From Virgifigura deserti (lineage in GTDB: Bacteria; Pseudomonadota; Alphaproteobacteria; Dongiales; Dongiaceae), in assembly GCA_003576685.1 (NCBI GenBank), contig QOZR01000003.1, positions 1 through 64,000 of the forward strand: 64,000 nt of DNA, read 5' to 3'. The number at the start of each line of letters is the position of its first letter. The stretch's first letter is position 1. This document shows, piece by piece, positions 1-9,076 of the stretch. A program made the position numbers and the translations under genes. The notes below the pieces were generated by a model that saw only the letters and a list, made by a program, of their open reading frames with translations, was not told where the DNA came from and did no database searches.

Positions 1-241
1 CGACATCGAACCCGTCGGCGGTCACGTGACCGTCCGCCATCCCCGACTCGCGGATCCTCTCTTCGGTCACGATGCTGAGAGAGGCCCTTCCGCCGGCGCT
101 GACGATCACGACATCGCCATTGGCATCCGGCAAGAGATCGCCCAGCGACAGCGTGACGGCCAAATCCTCCGCCCCCATGCCGCACTTCGCCGCCCCCGCA
201 TGGGGCGTCGGAAGTTCGTCGCCGTTATCGATCACTTGCAT
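1..241 (-). CDS. Partial hypothetical protein, C-terminus outside the window
   Basis: A leftward frame stays open from an ATG at 241 to the window edge, giving at least 80 residues. The frame has an in-frame TAG about 85 bases upstream of the ATG, so the start is bounded. A GAGG sits a few bases before the ATG. The product is acidic and glycine-rich (for example SLGDLLPDANGD, then VVIVSAGG). This loosely recalls segments of large secreted RTX-type adhesins, but no family can be assigned. Two rightward frames over the same DNA read as low-complexity shadow protein. Confidence 0.4.
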   Translation of the reverse strand, partial: MQVIDNGDELPTPHAGAAKCGMGAEDLAVTLSLGDLLPDANGDVVIVSAGGRASLSIVTEERIRESGMADGHVTADGFDV

Positions 242-482
242 CCGCCCCTCATTCGAGGTGCCTGTTGAATAGCCGCCCTGCCACGCAGGCCAATAGCCTT
301 CGAAGACCCCAATCCCGGCAACCTACAGTCGACGGCGCGCCGTTTCAACAATTCTCATAAAGTTCGGCATAAATATATGGGAATTAACCACTTGTTGCGG
401 CTTGCGTTTCAGCGCTGATTTCGAGCTATGGTTAACTCTGGGTAGCCGCTTCGGCTTGCCGCCCTGGCTGCGCGGCGACCGT
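242..482. other. Intergenic region, no gene seen
   Basis: No convincing gene is present. The part from about 350 to 395 is AT-rich compared with its surroundings and could hold the promoter of the leftward partial gene. A small AGCCG/CGGCT hairpin lies near 443-456. Nothing else was recognised. Confidence 0.5.
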
Positions 483-1085
483 TCAGTTCCGGTCTGCGCT
501 GTCGACCAGGATCAGGTAGGCGAAGTCGTCAGGGTTGTCGGTCATCACTGGACATAAATTGGCCGGGGCCATGATGACACGCCCCGGGCGCAGATAGACG
601 ATCCGGGCCTGAAACACCTTTGCCAAGCCTTTCGCGAACTGCTCGACGATGCTCGCAAGCGGCAGGGTCGCTTTGATCTGGAAGTAATGCTCGACCGATT
701 TGCCGATCAGGGCCGAGCCGTCGACGCTCATCCAGGCCAGGGCCGCCGGATTTGCATCCAGAATGATCTGCCCGCGCGACACCACGAGGCATGGCGCCGG
801 ACTCGCTTCCGCCACGAGGTTGACGGGCACGCCACGGCTGGCGAGCGAAAGCCGGTTGAGCTCGCGCTCGAGCTGCTCCGCCCGCTCCAGGCTCTGCCGG
901 AGACAGAAGAGACGCAGAGCACCGGTAACGCTCGACTCGTCGGAAGCCTCTCGTGCGACCGTGGCGACCAGCTGGTTCAGCCGGATGCCGGCCCGCGCGG
1001 CCGCCGCTTCCAGGCACTGCCAAACGATCTCGTCGAGCTTCAGGGAATAACGCTTGCCCTGGTACTGGATAATGCGGTGGCGCAT
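483..1085 (-). CDS. Ribbon-helix-helix DNA-binding protein with a PAS-like domain
   Basis: About 200 residues from the ATG at 1085; a GTG seven codons upstream is an alternative start. The first 45 residues (basic RHRIIQYQGKRYSLKLDEIVW, then a helix ending RLNQLVATVAREA) match the RHH_4 type of ribbon-helix-helix domain. A helical linker rich in Arg and Glu follows. From about residue 95 a PAS-like fold is visible: a hydrophobic strand, then ILDANPAALAWM, then ALIGKSVEHYF. Known family behaviour: RHH domains bind DNA as dimers and PAS domains sense ligands or redox state. The inference is a one-component sensor-regulator. It is monocistronic, 150 bases downstream of the aminotransferase gene. 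Confidence 0.75.
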   Translation of the reverse strand: MRHRIIQYQGKRYSLKLDEIVWQCLEAAAARAGIRLNQLVATVAREASDESSVTGALRLFCLRQSLERAEQLERELNRLSLASRGVPVNLVAEASPAPCLVVSRGQIILDANPAALAWMSVDGSALIGKSVEHYFQIKATLPLASIVEQFAKGLAKVFQARIVYLRPGRVIMAPANLCPVMTDNPDDFAYLILVDSADRN

Positions 1086-1235
1086 GGCCGGTAATCGTCC
1101 CCCCACGGCCGCAGACCTCTGCCACCGTTAAGGACCGAACCTGCCCTCTTTTTCTCAAGATTCGGCAAACGTCGCGCCACCAGCGCCCTCGACCAAGCGA
1201 AAGACGGCGCTTTCCGGGGCTTTCAGGCTCCGGCC

Positions 1236-2402
1236 TTAGCCTTTGGACGGCCGTCCGGGCCTCGCGGCCCTGACCGCATTAATGATGCGGTCCTGCGTGT
1301 CGGGATCGAGATAGGGGTGCATCGGCAAGCTGAGGACATAATCCGCCAGCCGTTCGGAAACGGGCAGACCGGCGGGCGCCGGAAAGCGCCGATAAGCGGC
1401 CTGCAGATGCAGCGGCTTGGGGTAATAGATCGCAGTGGGTATGCCCGCCGCGCCAAGCTCGGCAGCAACCTGGTCGCGGCCGTCGAGGGTGATCGTGTAC
1501 TGGGCCCAGACCGAGCGCACGCCCTCCTCGACACGCGGCGTGCCGATCAGATCGCCGAGTCCGTCATTATAGCGCTGCGCGACGCGCTGGCGCGCCAGGA
1601 TCTCATCGGGAAGAATCGCCAGCTTCTCCATCAGAATCGCCGCCTGGACCGTGTCCAGCCGTGAGGTCATCCCGATTCGCACATTGTCGTAGCGATCGAC
1701 TCCCTGCCCGTGCATCCGCAGCGAGCGCAGCACCGCCGCCATGTTCTCGTCCTGCGTGAAGATCGCGCCGCCATCGCCATAGCACCCGAGCGGCTTGGCC
1801 GGAAAGAAGCTGGTCGTCGCCGCATCGCCCATGGCGCCGACTCGCCGTCCGGCGCGCTCGGCGCCGAAGCTTTGCGCAGCGTCGGCGAGCAGGAACAGCT
1901 TATGTTCGGCCGCAATCGCCGAGAGCGCCGTGTAATCCGCCGGCTGGCCGAACAGGTCGACAGCGATGATCGCCGTCGGCTTCAGGCCCTCGCGGCCTGC
2001 CCAGACGACTGCCGCTTCGAGCGCCGCCGGATCCATGTTGAAGTCGGAGTCGCGGATATCGACGAACACCGGCGTCGCGCCGATCAGTGCCACCACCTCG
2101 GCCGTCGCGGTAAAGGTGAAGCTGGGCACGAAAACGGCGTCCCCCGGCCCGATCTCCCGAGCCATCAACACCAGCTGCAGAGCATCGGTGCCGTTCGCGC
2201 AGGTGACTGCGTGCGAAACCCCGCAGAACGCGGCGAGCTGGCGCTCGAGTTCCGTGACCTCCGGCCCCAGAATGAACCGGCCATGCTCCAGGACCCGCCC
2301 GATCGCCTGGTCGATACGGGAGCCGATATGCTGGCGCTGTGCCTGAAGATCAATGAAGGGGATCGGGGTGGGACGGCTGGTCGGGACACGGGAATCGGGC
2401 AT
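1236..2402 (-). CDS. DegT/DnrJ/EryC1/StrS-family PLP-dependent sugar aminotransferase
   Basis: 388 residues, a normal length for the family. It opens with PIPFIDLQAQ, the usual N-terminal signature of nucleotide-sugar aminotransferases. The cofactor segments are visible: CANGTDAL near residue 70, the aspartate-containing LLADAAQSFGA, and SFFPAKPLG, whose lysine forms the Schiff base with PLP. Family members transaminate 3- or 4-keto nucleotide sugars for surface polysaccharide synthesis. No sugar dehydratase or epimerase lies beside it, so the exact substrate cannot be given. It is transcribed leftward and is divergent from the hydrolase gene starting at 2609. Confidence 0.9.
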   Translation of the reverse strand: MPDSRVPTSRPTPIPFIDLQAQRQHIGSRIDQAIGRVLEHGRFILGPEVTELERQLAAFCGVSHAVTCANGTDALQLVLMAREIGPGDAVFVPSFTFTATAEVVALIGATPVFVDIRDSDFNMDPAALEAAVVWAGREGLKPTAIIAVDLFGQPADYTALSAIAAEHKLFLLADAAQSFGAERAGRRVGAMGDAATTSFFPAKPLGCYGDGGAIFTQDENMAAVLRSLRMHGQGVDRYDNVRIGMTSRLDTVQAAILMEKLAILPDEILARQRVAQRYNDGLGDLIGTPRVEEGVRSVWAQYTITLDGRDQVAAELGAAGIPTAIYYPKPLHLQAAYRRFPAPAGLPVSERLADYVLSLPMHPYLDPDTQDRIINAVRAARPGRPSKG

Positions 2403-2608
2403 GCGGAATCTTTCGCCGGGAAATGTGCAGGAATTTCACCGGCACCATATAACGCCGTCGTGACGCGCGCGCAGCAACTTTACAGTGACAATCGCGGAGC
2501 ACGGTCGTCCGGCCGGCGCGATGAAATTCCGCCTTGTCCCATCTCCAACGGACTGCCAAATGGAAGAATCGGTTGATTTGCCGGAACTGTTGTCGCTCAT
2601 AATTGGTC

Positions 2609-3361
2609 ATGGAAAACACAGTCGATCCAGTTTCTGAATCCTCCCTCATCGGCCAGCTTCGCAATGCGCTGCCCGTGCGCCTGGAGGCGTGCGAGCTTGC
2701 GGGGAGGCATGTCGGGTTGGTGATCGTCGACGAGGTCAACGGCTTCGCCACGGTCGGGGCCGGCGCCCTGGCGCCACGAACCGAGAACCCGCAGGTTTCG
2801 GGCATGGTCGCCGAGACGGACCGCCTCGCCCGGGCCTTCGGCGCACAGGATTGGCCGATCCTGGCCTTTCTCGATACGCATATTCCCGGAAAGCCGGAGC
2901 CGCCCTACCCGCCCCATTGCGAGGCGGGCACTGACGAGGAGAATCTGGTGCCGGAGCTCGCCTGGCTCGAACAGGAACCCGGGGTGACGCTGATCCGCAA
3001 GGATTGCATCAACGGTTTTGTCGGAGCGATTGCGAGCGACGGCTCGAACGGCGTGGTCGATTGGGTCAACCGGCACCGGCTCGACAGCCTGCTCGTCGTC
3101 GGCATCTGCACGGATATCTGCGTGATGGATTTCGTCCTCACCATGCTGTCGGCACGCAATCATGACCTGATGCCGTCGCTGCGCGAGATCCTGGTCTACG
3201 AGTCCGGCTGTGCCACCTATGACCTGCCGCGGGAAACGGCGGAAGCGGCGGGCCTCCCGGCCGAGGCGGCGCACCCGCAGGACGCGACTCACCATATGGG
3301 GCTTTACTTCATGGCCTCGCGCGGGGCGCGGCTGGTCGGAGAGGTTTCTATTCCGGCGTAA
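2609..3361 (+). CDS. Cysteine hydrolase of the nicotinamidase/isochorismatase superfamily, plant NIC1-like
   Basis: 250 residues from the ATG at 2609; a TTG two codons upstream is less likely. The catalytic triad of the superfamily is in place: Asp41 in VIVDEVNGF, Lys131 in IRKDCINGF and the nucleophile Cys171 in GICTDICVMDF. The pattern VDEVNGF...VGAGALAP...KDCINGFVG...DGSNGVVDWV resembles the plant nicotinamidases (NIC1) more than Escherichia coli PncA. The likely reaction is amide hydrolysis, for example nicotinamide to nicotinate, but the substrate is inferred. The gene runs convergently into the ribokinase-like gene, and the two 3' ends overlap by 14 bases. Confidence 0.85.
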   Translation: MENTVDPVSESSLIGQLRNALPVRLEACELAGRHVGLVIVDEVNGFATVGAGALAPRTENPQVSGMVAETDRLARAFGAQDWPILAFLDTHIPGKPEPPYPPHCEAGTDEENLVPELAWLEQEPGVTLIRKDCINGFVGAIASDGSNGVVDWVNRHRLDSLLVVGICTDICVMDFVLTMLSARNHDLMPSLREILVYESGCATYDLPRETAEAAGLPAEAAHPQDATHHMGLYFMASRGARLVGEVSIPA

Positions 3362-4277
3362 ACGCCGCCGGCGGGGCGAGTTCCGGCAGATAACGGGTGA
3401 TCTCTGCGTCGTCGGGCAGGCTCGGCTGCGCCCCCTGGGCAAGACAGGCGAGCCCGCCGGCCACGCTGGCGCGATGCAGCGCCGCGGGCAGATCCGCACC
3501 CGACTCCACCGCAGCGGCAAAGGCGCCGACGAAGGCATCGCCGGCCCCCGTGCTGTCGACGCAGTCCACCGGCAGCGCGCCGACCCGCCAGGCCTCCTCG
3601 CCATGGAACGCGATGGTTCCCGCCTTTCCCAAGGTCACGACCGTCGCGATTCCCCCGGCAGCGGCCAGGGCACGAGCCGCCGTCCGCGGATCCTGCGCCG
3701 ATAGGCCCAGGCCCTTCGCGACGGTGACGGCCTCTCCCTCGTTCATCACCAGCCAGTCGAGCGCAGCGAGCGCGTCCTTCGGGATCGGCCCGGCCGGCGC
3801 CGCGTTCAGGAGAATGCGGGCGCCGCAGGCGCGGGCACGCCGGACGAGCGACCAGTTTTCGGCGGCGGGGATCTCCATCTGGAGGAGAAGAAGCGTCTTC
3901 GCCTCCAGCAGCGCATCCCCGACCTGCGGCGCCGCGACCGCTCGATTGGCGCCGGAAGCAACGACGATGAGGTTGTCGCCCTGCCGGTCGACGCAGACCA
4001 GGGCGCAGCCGGTCGGCTGGTCATCGCGTTCGACGTCGCGAAGATCGACGCCCGCGGCCGTCAGGTCGGCCAACGCCAGATCGGCGAAGGAATCGCGGCC
4101 GACGCGGCCGATCATTCGGACATCGCCACCCGCCCGACGGGCGGCCAGCGCCTGGTTCGCGCCCTTGCCGCCCGGCACCAGCCGGTATCCCGGCCCGAGC
4201 ACGGTCTCTCCCGGCCGGGGCAGCGTTTCGACCGGAATCACCAAATCGATGTTGATCGACCCGAAGACGAGAATCAT
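3348..4277 (-). CDS. Ribokinase-like PfkB-family sugar/nucleoside kinase
   Basis: 309 residues from the ATG at 4277, which overlaps the stop of the upstream GH63-like gene by four bases (ATGA). A longer upstream frame is only a shadow of that gene. PfkB signatures are present: start VFGSINIDLV, the substrate loop GGKGANQA (residues 37-44), and the C-terminal STGAGDAFVGAF carrying the catalytic Asp and anion hole. It phosphorylates a sugar or nucleoside at the expense of ATP in the cytoplasm. As the last gene of the ABC-transporter/glycosidase operon it probably acts on the sugar that system releases. Confidence 0.88.
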   Translation of the reverse strand: MILVFGSINIDLVIPVETLPRPGETVLGPGYRLVPGGKGANQALAARRAGGDVRMIGRVGRDSFADLALADLTAAGVDLRDVERDDQPTGCALVCVDRQGDNLIVVASGANRAVAAPQVGDALLEAKTLLLLQMEIPAAENWSLVRRARACGARILLNAAPAGPIPKDALAALDWLVMNEGEAVTVAKGLGLSAQDPRTAARALAAAGGIATVVTLGKAGTIAFHGEEAWRVGALPVDCVDSTGAGDAFVGAFAAAVESGADLPAALHRASVAGGLACLAQGAQPSLPDDAEITRYLPELAPPAAFTPE

Positions 4278-6574
4278 CGCACAGCCCCAGGAGCCGCAGC
4301 TTCCTGATCCGTATCCAGCAACAGTTCGAACGACGCCGCCCGATCCGAAGCCGGCAGTCGGAAACGGAGGACATCGCCGTCGGCTTCGCAGTCGATCGGC
4401 CGGCCGGCAATCCGCGCGAGGGCCACGGTCCTGCCCCGCTCCCGCCGCAGCTCGAGCCATTTCGGCGCACCGGCCTCATTGATCGGCGGGAGGGTGAGGC
4501 CGACGGATTGCGCCTCCAGCCGCAAATGGCGAATCCGGCCGAGGAGATTGGTCCGCAAGGTCCAACCTCCGCGGATCGACAAGGTGAGGCACCCCGCCTC
4601 CGTCGCGACTACCGCCTCGCCCGCCGGCGTCAGGACCGGTCCTACGCGGCCCTCCTCGGCGTGGTGCGTCACTTCCCAGCCGTTCCAGGGATTGAGGTCG
4701 AGCGTCTCCGACAGGCTCATCAGCGGGAGAAGCGCGCCCCAGCTATAAAAGGGGTCTGTATCGGGCTGGTCGCAGACCGCGCCCGTGTCGGCATTGTAGT
4801 TCTCCGCGCAGCGCCGATGTGGCGCCCATTCCGCCATGAAGAGCCGGCAGGCATTGTCCGCCAAGACGCCAGCCTCGTCCTCGAAGCCATACCGCCGCAG
4901 GCCGTGATAGACAAGGAAGTTCAGCGGCGGCCAGATGCGGCCGCGCCAGTAAACATTGTCAGCGAAGGCGGGATCGTCACGCGTCACCGAGGGCAAGAGC
5001 CAGCGGCCGCCGAATTTACGTTCGTCCTTCAGCAGGAGCAGCAACTTCTCCACCTGCTCTGGCGTCGCTGCGCCGGCCAGGAGGGGATAGAAGCTCGTCG
5101 GCGCCAGGCTGCGGACGAACTTGCCCGACCACAGGCGGTTGGCGAAGACACCCCGCTCCTCGTCCCAAAGCTCGGTCTGGATCCGCTGCCGCAGCACCTC
5201 CGACCGGCTCTCGAGCCGATCGGCGATCTCGACCTGCCCCAGGACACGCATCATCCGCGCCAGCATCTCGCCGTCGAGCGCGAGAAGGCTGTTCAGCCCG
5301 ACATCGGCGCAATCGAGCGTCCGGCTCTGCGCATCCAGCACCGCCTCGTCATGGACCGGCGAGTTGTCCATGCTCGACTCGTCCTTGGCAGCAAGCTTCG
5401 TGCCGCGGTAGAGCCCACTCCCCAAGGGCGAGGTGCCATATTCGACCAAGCCGTCGCCATTGCCGTCCCGCTCCCGCCACCACCACTCATGGTTCCGCAG
5501 CAGGCTGTCGGCGGCGAGCGTCAGCAAGTCACGATCGCCGGTTCGCAGATACAGCAGCCAGGTGATGAAGGCGCCGATCGGCGGTTGCGAGCGGTCAATC
5601 CAGGCATCGCGTCCCGTCACCAGGCAGGGCAGATTGCCCTGTGGCGTCGCGCCCGCCAGGACCGACAGCAGATTCTCTCGCGCCAGTTGCACATCGAAGA
5701 GGCCGGCCATCAGCGCGTGATACAAGGCATCGTTGAGCCAGATGCCGAAGCCGCCGAACTTCGGCGTTACCCAGTTGCGGCTGGCCGTGGTGTAAGGGCG
5801 CCGGTTCACCGAATCCCAGACCGAGTTCCAGCCGATCACGTCGCGGATCGCGTCGAGAGCTCCTGTAGCGGTTCCCACACTCCCGCCTTCCGCGCGGGAG
5901 GGCTGGGGTGGAGGTTCTTCCAACTGAGTCGCTGCTTGCCGGACGGCTAAGACCGGATCATTGGCAAGCGTCGCGACGAAGCGGAAACGCGACATCTCCT
6001 CCAGATTGTAGCGGAGCACCGCGACGGGCCCGCTGCTTCCGCGCGACTCCAGATAAAAATATCCCTTGGTCTCGAATTCCTGCTGCAAGGCATCAAGACT
6101 GTCGTGAAAAGTCGCCAACAACGGCGGTCGCTCGCCCCGGATGACAATATGTGTGGCACCGGACCGCGCCGTCATCGCTCCTGACTCTGGATCGAAATGC
6201 CAGTCCACGAGGTCACCGTCCCCGGTGGGTGGGGCGAGTCGGAGCACCAGGAGGACCCAGAAGCGCAGGCCCCATTCGCCGGTCCGATGCGCCTCCCAGG
6301 AGCCGCAGAGCGTGAACGGATCGGGCTTGTGGTAGTTCAGCGACAAGGCGGTGCCGGCATGGGCCAGATCGAGCGCGATGCAGCTGCCGTCGATGGTCCG
6401 CGGCCCGAGCCGTACGCCCTCGCTCCCGGCCGTGAAGCGGGTGAAGCCATTGGTGCTGCTGGCATAGGCGCAGGGCGTGATGCGAAGGCCGAGCGGCAGA
6501 TATTGCATTTCTGCCGGGTGCTCGCTGTCCCAGCTGTTCCACGCGCGCTGAAGCGGGACTGTCGACTCGGCCAT
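4274..6574 (-). CDS. GH63/MGH1-like (alpha/alpha)6-barrel glycoside hydrolase
   Basis: 766 residues from the ATG at 6574 (MAESTVPLQRAW); upstream in-frame codons overlap the previous gene. The barrel region has the GH63-type segments GGFGIWLNDALYHALMAGL, the acidic SSMDNSPVHDEA, and YWRGRIWPPLNFLVYHG near the end of the barrel. A beta-rich N-terminal domain and a C-terminal beta domain flank it. Relatives hydrolyse alpha-glucosides or mannosyl/glucosylglycerate. No signal peptide is seen, so it should act in the cytoplasm on an imported glycoside. About residues 219-235 (PPPQPSRAEGGS) are encoded by a palindromic repeat inserted in frame at 5878-5915. Confidence 0.85.
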   Translation of the reverse strand: MAESTVPLQRAWNSWDSEHPAEMQYLPLGLRITPCAYASSTNGFTRFTAGSEGVRLGPRTIDGSCIALDLAHAGTALSLNYHKPDPFTLCGSWEAHRTGEWGLRFWVLLVLRLAPPTGDGDLVDWHFDPESGAMTARSGATHIVIRGERPPLLATFHDSLDALQQEFETKGYFYLESRGSSGPVAVLRYNLEEMSRFRFVATLANDPVLAVRQAATQLEEPPPQPSRAEGGSVGTATGALDAIRDVIGWNSVWDSVNRRPYTTASRNWVTPKFGGFGIWLNDALYHALMAGLFDVQLARENLLSVLAGATPQGNLPCLVTGRDAWIDRSQPPIGAFITWLLYLRTGDRDLLTLAADSLLRNHEWWWRERDGNGDGLVEYGTSPLGSGLYRGTKLAAKDESSMDNSPVHDEAVLDAQSRTLDCADVGLNSLLALDGEMLARMMRVLGQVEIADRLESRSEVLRQRIQTELWDEERGVFANRLWSGKFVRSLAPTSFYPLLAGAATPEQVEKLLLLLKDERKFGGRWLLPSVTRDDPAFADNVYWRGRIWPPLNFLVYHGLRRYGFEDEAGVLADNACRLFMAEWAPHRRCAENYNADTGAVCDQPDTDPFYSWGALLPLMSLSETLDLNPWNGWEVTHHAEEGRVGPVLTPAGEAVVATEAGCLTLSIRGGWTLRTNLLGRIRHLRLEAQSVGLTLPPINEAGAPKWLELRRERGRTVALARIAGRPIDCEADGDVLRFRLPASDRAASFELLLDTDQEAAAPGAVR
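5878..5915. repeat. Short palindromic repeat element inside the GH63-like gene
   Basis: CTCCCGC (5880-5886) and GCGGGAG (5894-5900) form a hairpin, followed by GGCTGGGGTGGAGG. This resembles the short palindromic elements scattered through alphaproteobacterial genomes. It stays in frame and encodes a Pro/Ser-rich loop of the enzyme. Confidence 0.5.
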
Positions 6575-6584
6575 CGGTGCGTCT

Positions 6585-7187
6585 CTATTCCGTCCAGGCG
6601 GCAAGCAGATGTTCGACCGGGGCAACCTCGATCTGCTCGCTATATCGTGATCGGAGCATTTCAAGCGTCGCCTCGTGGCAGGTCGACGAGGCACTCGTCA
6701 CCGCATCCGCGACGATAATGACGCGCAGGCCGCGATCGACGGCGGCGAGCGCCGTTGCCAGAACGCAGACGTCGGTCTCGACGCCGGTCAGCACGAGTGT
6801 GTCTGCGCCCCTTCGCCTCACTGCCTCTTCGAGGCTGCCGCTCGTGAAACCGGAGAAGGTCATCTTGTCGCAGATCCGCTCGGGCGCGGCCAACGGTGCC
6901 AGCGCCGGCACCAGATCGAGCATCTCCGCCGGCATCTGCTCGAGCGTCACGTTCGGCCAACGTTCATAGTAGCGCCGCCAAGTTCCCCTCGTCTCATCCA
7001 CCGAAGCCGGCGTCAGGAACCGGGTGAACAGGGTCCGCTCCGTATGGCTCTCCCCGATCCGCCGAATCGCAGGAACGATGTCGAAGAAGCTCGGCACTCG
7101 CCACGGCGAGTCTTCGCCGAACAGCCGCTGCATATCGACGGCAACATGCAGGGCCGACCGAGCGACCGGCCGAAGGGTATTGCTCAT
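6585..7187 (-). CDS. Cysteine hydrolase, isochorismatase-like
   Basis: 200 residues. Start ATG at 7187 overlaps the stop of the ATPase gene by four bases, so the pair is translationally coupled. The triad is Asp18 (VAVDMQRLF), Lys108 (CDKMTFSGF) and Cys141 (GVETDVCVLAT). It is only distantly related to the hydrolase at 2609-3361: shorter and without the VDEVNGF signature. Family members hydrolyse amides or carbamoyl groups such as N-carbamoylsarcosine, biuret or nicotinamide. Being between an importer ATPase and a glycosidase, it probably processes an imported compound; the substrate is not predictable. Confidence 0.85.
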   Translation of the reverse strand: MSNTLRPVARSALHVAVDMQRLFGEDSPWRVPSFFDIVPAIRRIGESHTERTLFTRFLTPASVDETRGTWRRYYERWPNVTLEQMPAEMLDLVPALAPLAAPERICDKMTFSGFTSGSLEEAVRRRGADTLVLTGVETDVCVLATALAAVDRGLRVIIVADAVTSASSTCHEATLEMLRSRYSEQIEVAPVEHLLAAWTE

Positions 7188-8284
7188 GGCTCCACCGGAA
7201 CCGAATGCCTCGGCGCCCAGACGAGATCGACCGCCTCGCCGGGCGGAAAAGGTTGCGCCGACCGATTCTGCTCGAACACCGTGACCTCCTGACCGCGGAC
7301 ATCGACCTTATAGGTGATGCTGCTGCCGGAATAGATGGCCTGCAGGACGCGCCCGGAAAGGCGGTTCATCGCGTCGCCTGCCGCCGGACCAGCGCCGCTC
7401 CGATAGATCTCGAACTTCTCCGGCCGCACGGCGAGCCGCACGGGTTCCCCGTCGGCCGGCAGGGGACTGGTCGTGAGGATCGCGTCACCATCAGCCAACA
7501 GGACGCGGCGCGGGGCTCCGGCCCCGAGACTCCCGGTCCCGTTCGGGGACCCCGCCCGCCCGGTAAAGAAGTTTGCGTCGCCGAGGAATGCGGCCGCAAA
7601 GGCGGTCGCCGGCCGTTCATAGACTTCGTTCGGCTGACCGACCTGCACCACCCGGCCTTCATTGAAGATGGCGATCCGATCGGACAGCGTCAGCGCTTCT
7701 TCCTGATCGTGGGTCACGAAGACCGTGGTGATGCCGACCTCTCGCTGGATCTGTTTCAGCTCGATCTGCATCTCCTGCCGCAGCCGCTTGTCGAGGGCGC
7801 CCAACGGTTCGTCGAGCAGCAACACCCGCGGACGAGTAATCAGGGCCCGCGCCAGCGCCACGCGCTGCTGCTGCCCGCCCGACAGCTCGCGCGGCCGTCG
7901 CTCCTGAAGCCCGCCAAGCCGCACCAGGTCGAGCATCGCCGCGACCTGCGCCGCGATCTCGCGCCGTGGCGCGCCGCGGACGGAAAGACCGAAGGCGACA
8001 TTGTCGAACACGCTCAGATGCGGAAACAGGGCGTAGTTCTGGAAGACCATGCCGATATCGCGACGGTGAACCGGGGTGTCGCGCACCGGCGCCCCATCTA
8101 TCCGGATATCGCCTTGATCCGGCTCGACGAAGCCGGCGATCGATCGCAGGAGGGTCGTTTTGCCGCTGCCGCTCGGCCCCAGAAGGCCGAAGAACTCGCC
8201 GTCCGCGAAGGATAACGAGACGTTTTCGAGCGCGGCGACGGTACCGTAATGCTTGCTGACCTTGTCGACCTCGACGATGCTCAC
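7184..8284 (-). CDS. potA-like: ABC transporter ATP-binding protein, polyamine/PotA type
   Basis: 366 residues. Walker A GPSGSGKT (36-43), Q-loop in VFQNYALFPHL, signature LSGGQQQR (134-141), Walker B VLLLDEP (154-160), D-loop GALD and switch His in VFVTHDQEE are intact. The C-terminal 130 residues form the TOBE-type regulatory domain usual in PotA/FbpC/MalK proteins. It energises the importer formed with the two permeases upstream. The start overlaps the stop of the permease gene at 8281 by four bases. Confidence 0.93.
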   Translation of the reverse strand: MSIVEVDKVSKHYGTVAALENVSLSFADGEFFGLLGPSGSGKTTLLRSIAGFVEPDQGDIRIDGAPVRDTPVHRRDIGMVFQNYALFPHLSVFDNVAFGLSVRGAPRREIAAQVAAMLDLVRLGGLQERRPRELSGGQQQRVALARALITRPRVLLLDEPLGALDKRLRQEMQIELKQIQREVGITTVFVTHDQEEALTLSDRIAIFNEGRVVQVGQPNEVYERPATAFAAAFLGDANFFTGRAGSPNGTGSLGAGAPRRVLLADGDAILTTSPLPADGEPVRLAVRPEKFEIYRSGAGPAAGDAMNRLSGRVLQAIYSGSSITYKVDVRGQEVTVFEQNRSAQPFPPGEAVDLVWAPRHSVPVEP

Positions 8285-9063
8285 CGCTCACCTCCGAATC
8301 GGGAGAACCGTGCGAAGAGCAGCATCAACCCCATCGAGACGAGAATGATGATGGTCGAAATGGCGTTGATCTCCGGCGTGAAGCCTTTGCGGATCGCCGA
8401 ATAGATCTCGACCGGCAGCGTCGATATGCCCGGCGGCGCCAGGAAGTACGAGATCACGAACTGGTCGAAGGACACGGCAAAGGCGAACAGCGCCGCCGCG
8501 ACGATCCCCGGCCCCATCACGGGAGCCGAAACCCGCCAGAACACCTGCCAGGGTGAGGCGCCGAGCGTCGCCGCCGCCTCTTCGAGCGTCACGCCGAAGC
8601 TCTTCAGCCGCGCGCCGACGACCACGATCACATAGGGCAGCGACAGCGCCACATGCCCCAGCAGCATTGCATGCAGGCCGCGGCCGATGCCGGTCCAGAA
8701 AAACAAAATCAGCATCGATGTACCGATGATCAGCCAGGGAATCGTGATCGGCGGGAACAGCAGGATCTGGAGCAAGGTCTTGCCGCGGAACTGATAGCGC
8801 GCGAAAGCGAGTGCCGCCATTGTGCCGAGCGCGGTCGCGATGACGGCGTTGATCAGGGCGAGGACCACGCTGTTGAGGCTTGCCCCCAGCAGCCGCTCAT
8901 TCCCGGCGAGTTCCTCGAACCACACGGTATCCCAGACCACAGGGAGCCGATAGAGCGGCGACTGATTGAACGCCATCACCATCATCACGGCGATCGGCAA
9001 ATAGAGGAAGACCAGCACCAGTGCGAGATAGCCGCTCACCAGAGATTTCAGAAGCCCCTTCAT
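8281..9063 (-). CDS. potC-like: ABC transporter permease, PotC type
   Basis: 260 residues with six predicted membrane helices, the first at about 12-30 (YLALVLVFLYLPIAVMMVMA). The coupling-helix (EAA) segment is visible around LEEAAATLGASPWQVFWRV. This is the second inner-membrane subunit of the polyamine-type importer. A 13-base gap separates it from the first permease gene. Confidence 0.92.
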   Translation of the reverse strand: MKGLLKSLVSGYLALVLVFLYLPIAVMMVMAFNQSPLYRLPVVWDTVWFEELAGNERLLGASLNSVVLALINAVIATALGTMAALAFARYQFRGKTLLQILLFPPITIPWLIIGTSMLILFFWTGIGRGLHAMLLGHVALSLPYVIVVVGARLKSFGVTLEEAAATLGASPWQVFWRVSAPVMGPGIVAAALFAFAVSFDQFVISYFLAPPGISTLPVEIYSAIRKGFTPEINAISTIIILVSMGLMLLFARFSRFGGER

Positions 9064-9076
9064 TCCCGCACCACCT

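Noticed and set aside
1-272. Two rightward short frames at the left edge
   Set aside because: They overlap the leftward partial gene, lack ribosome-binding sites and have shadow-like composition.
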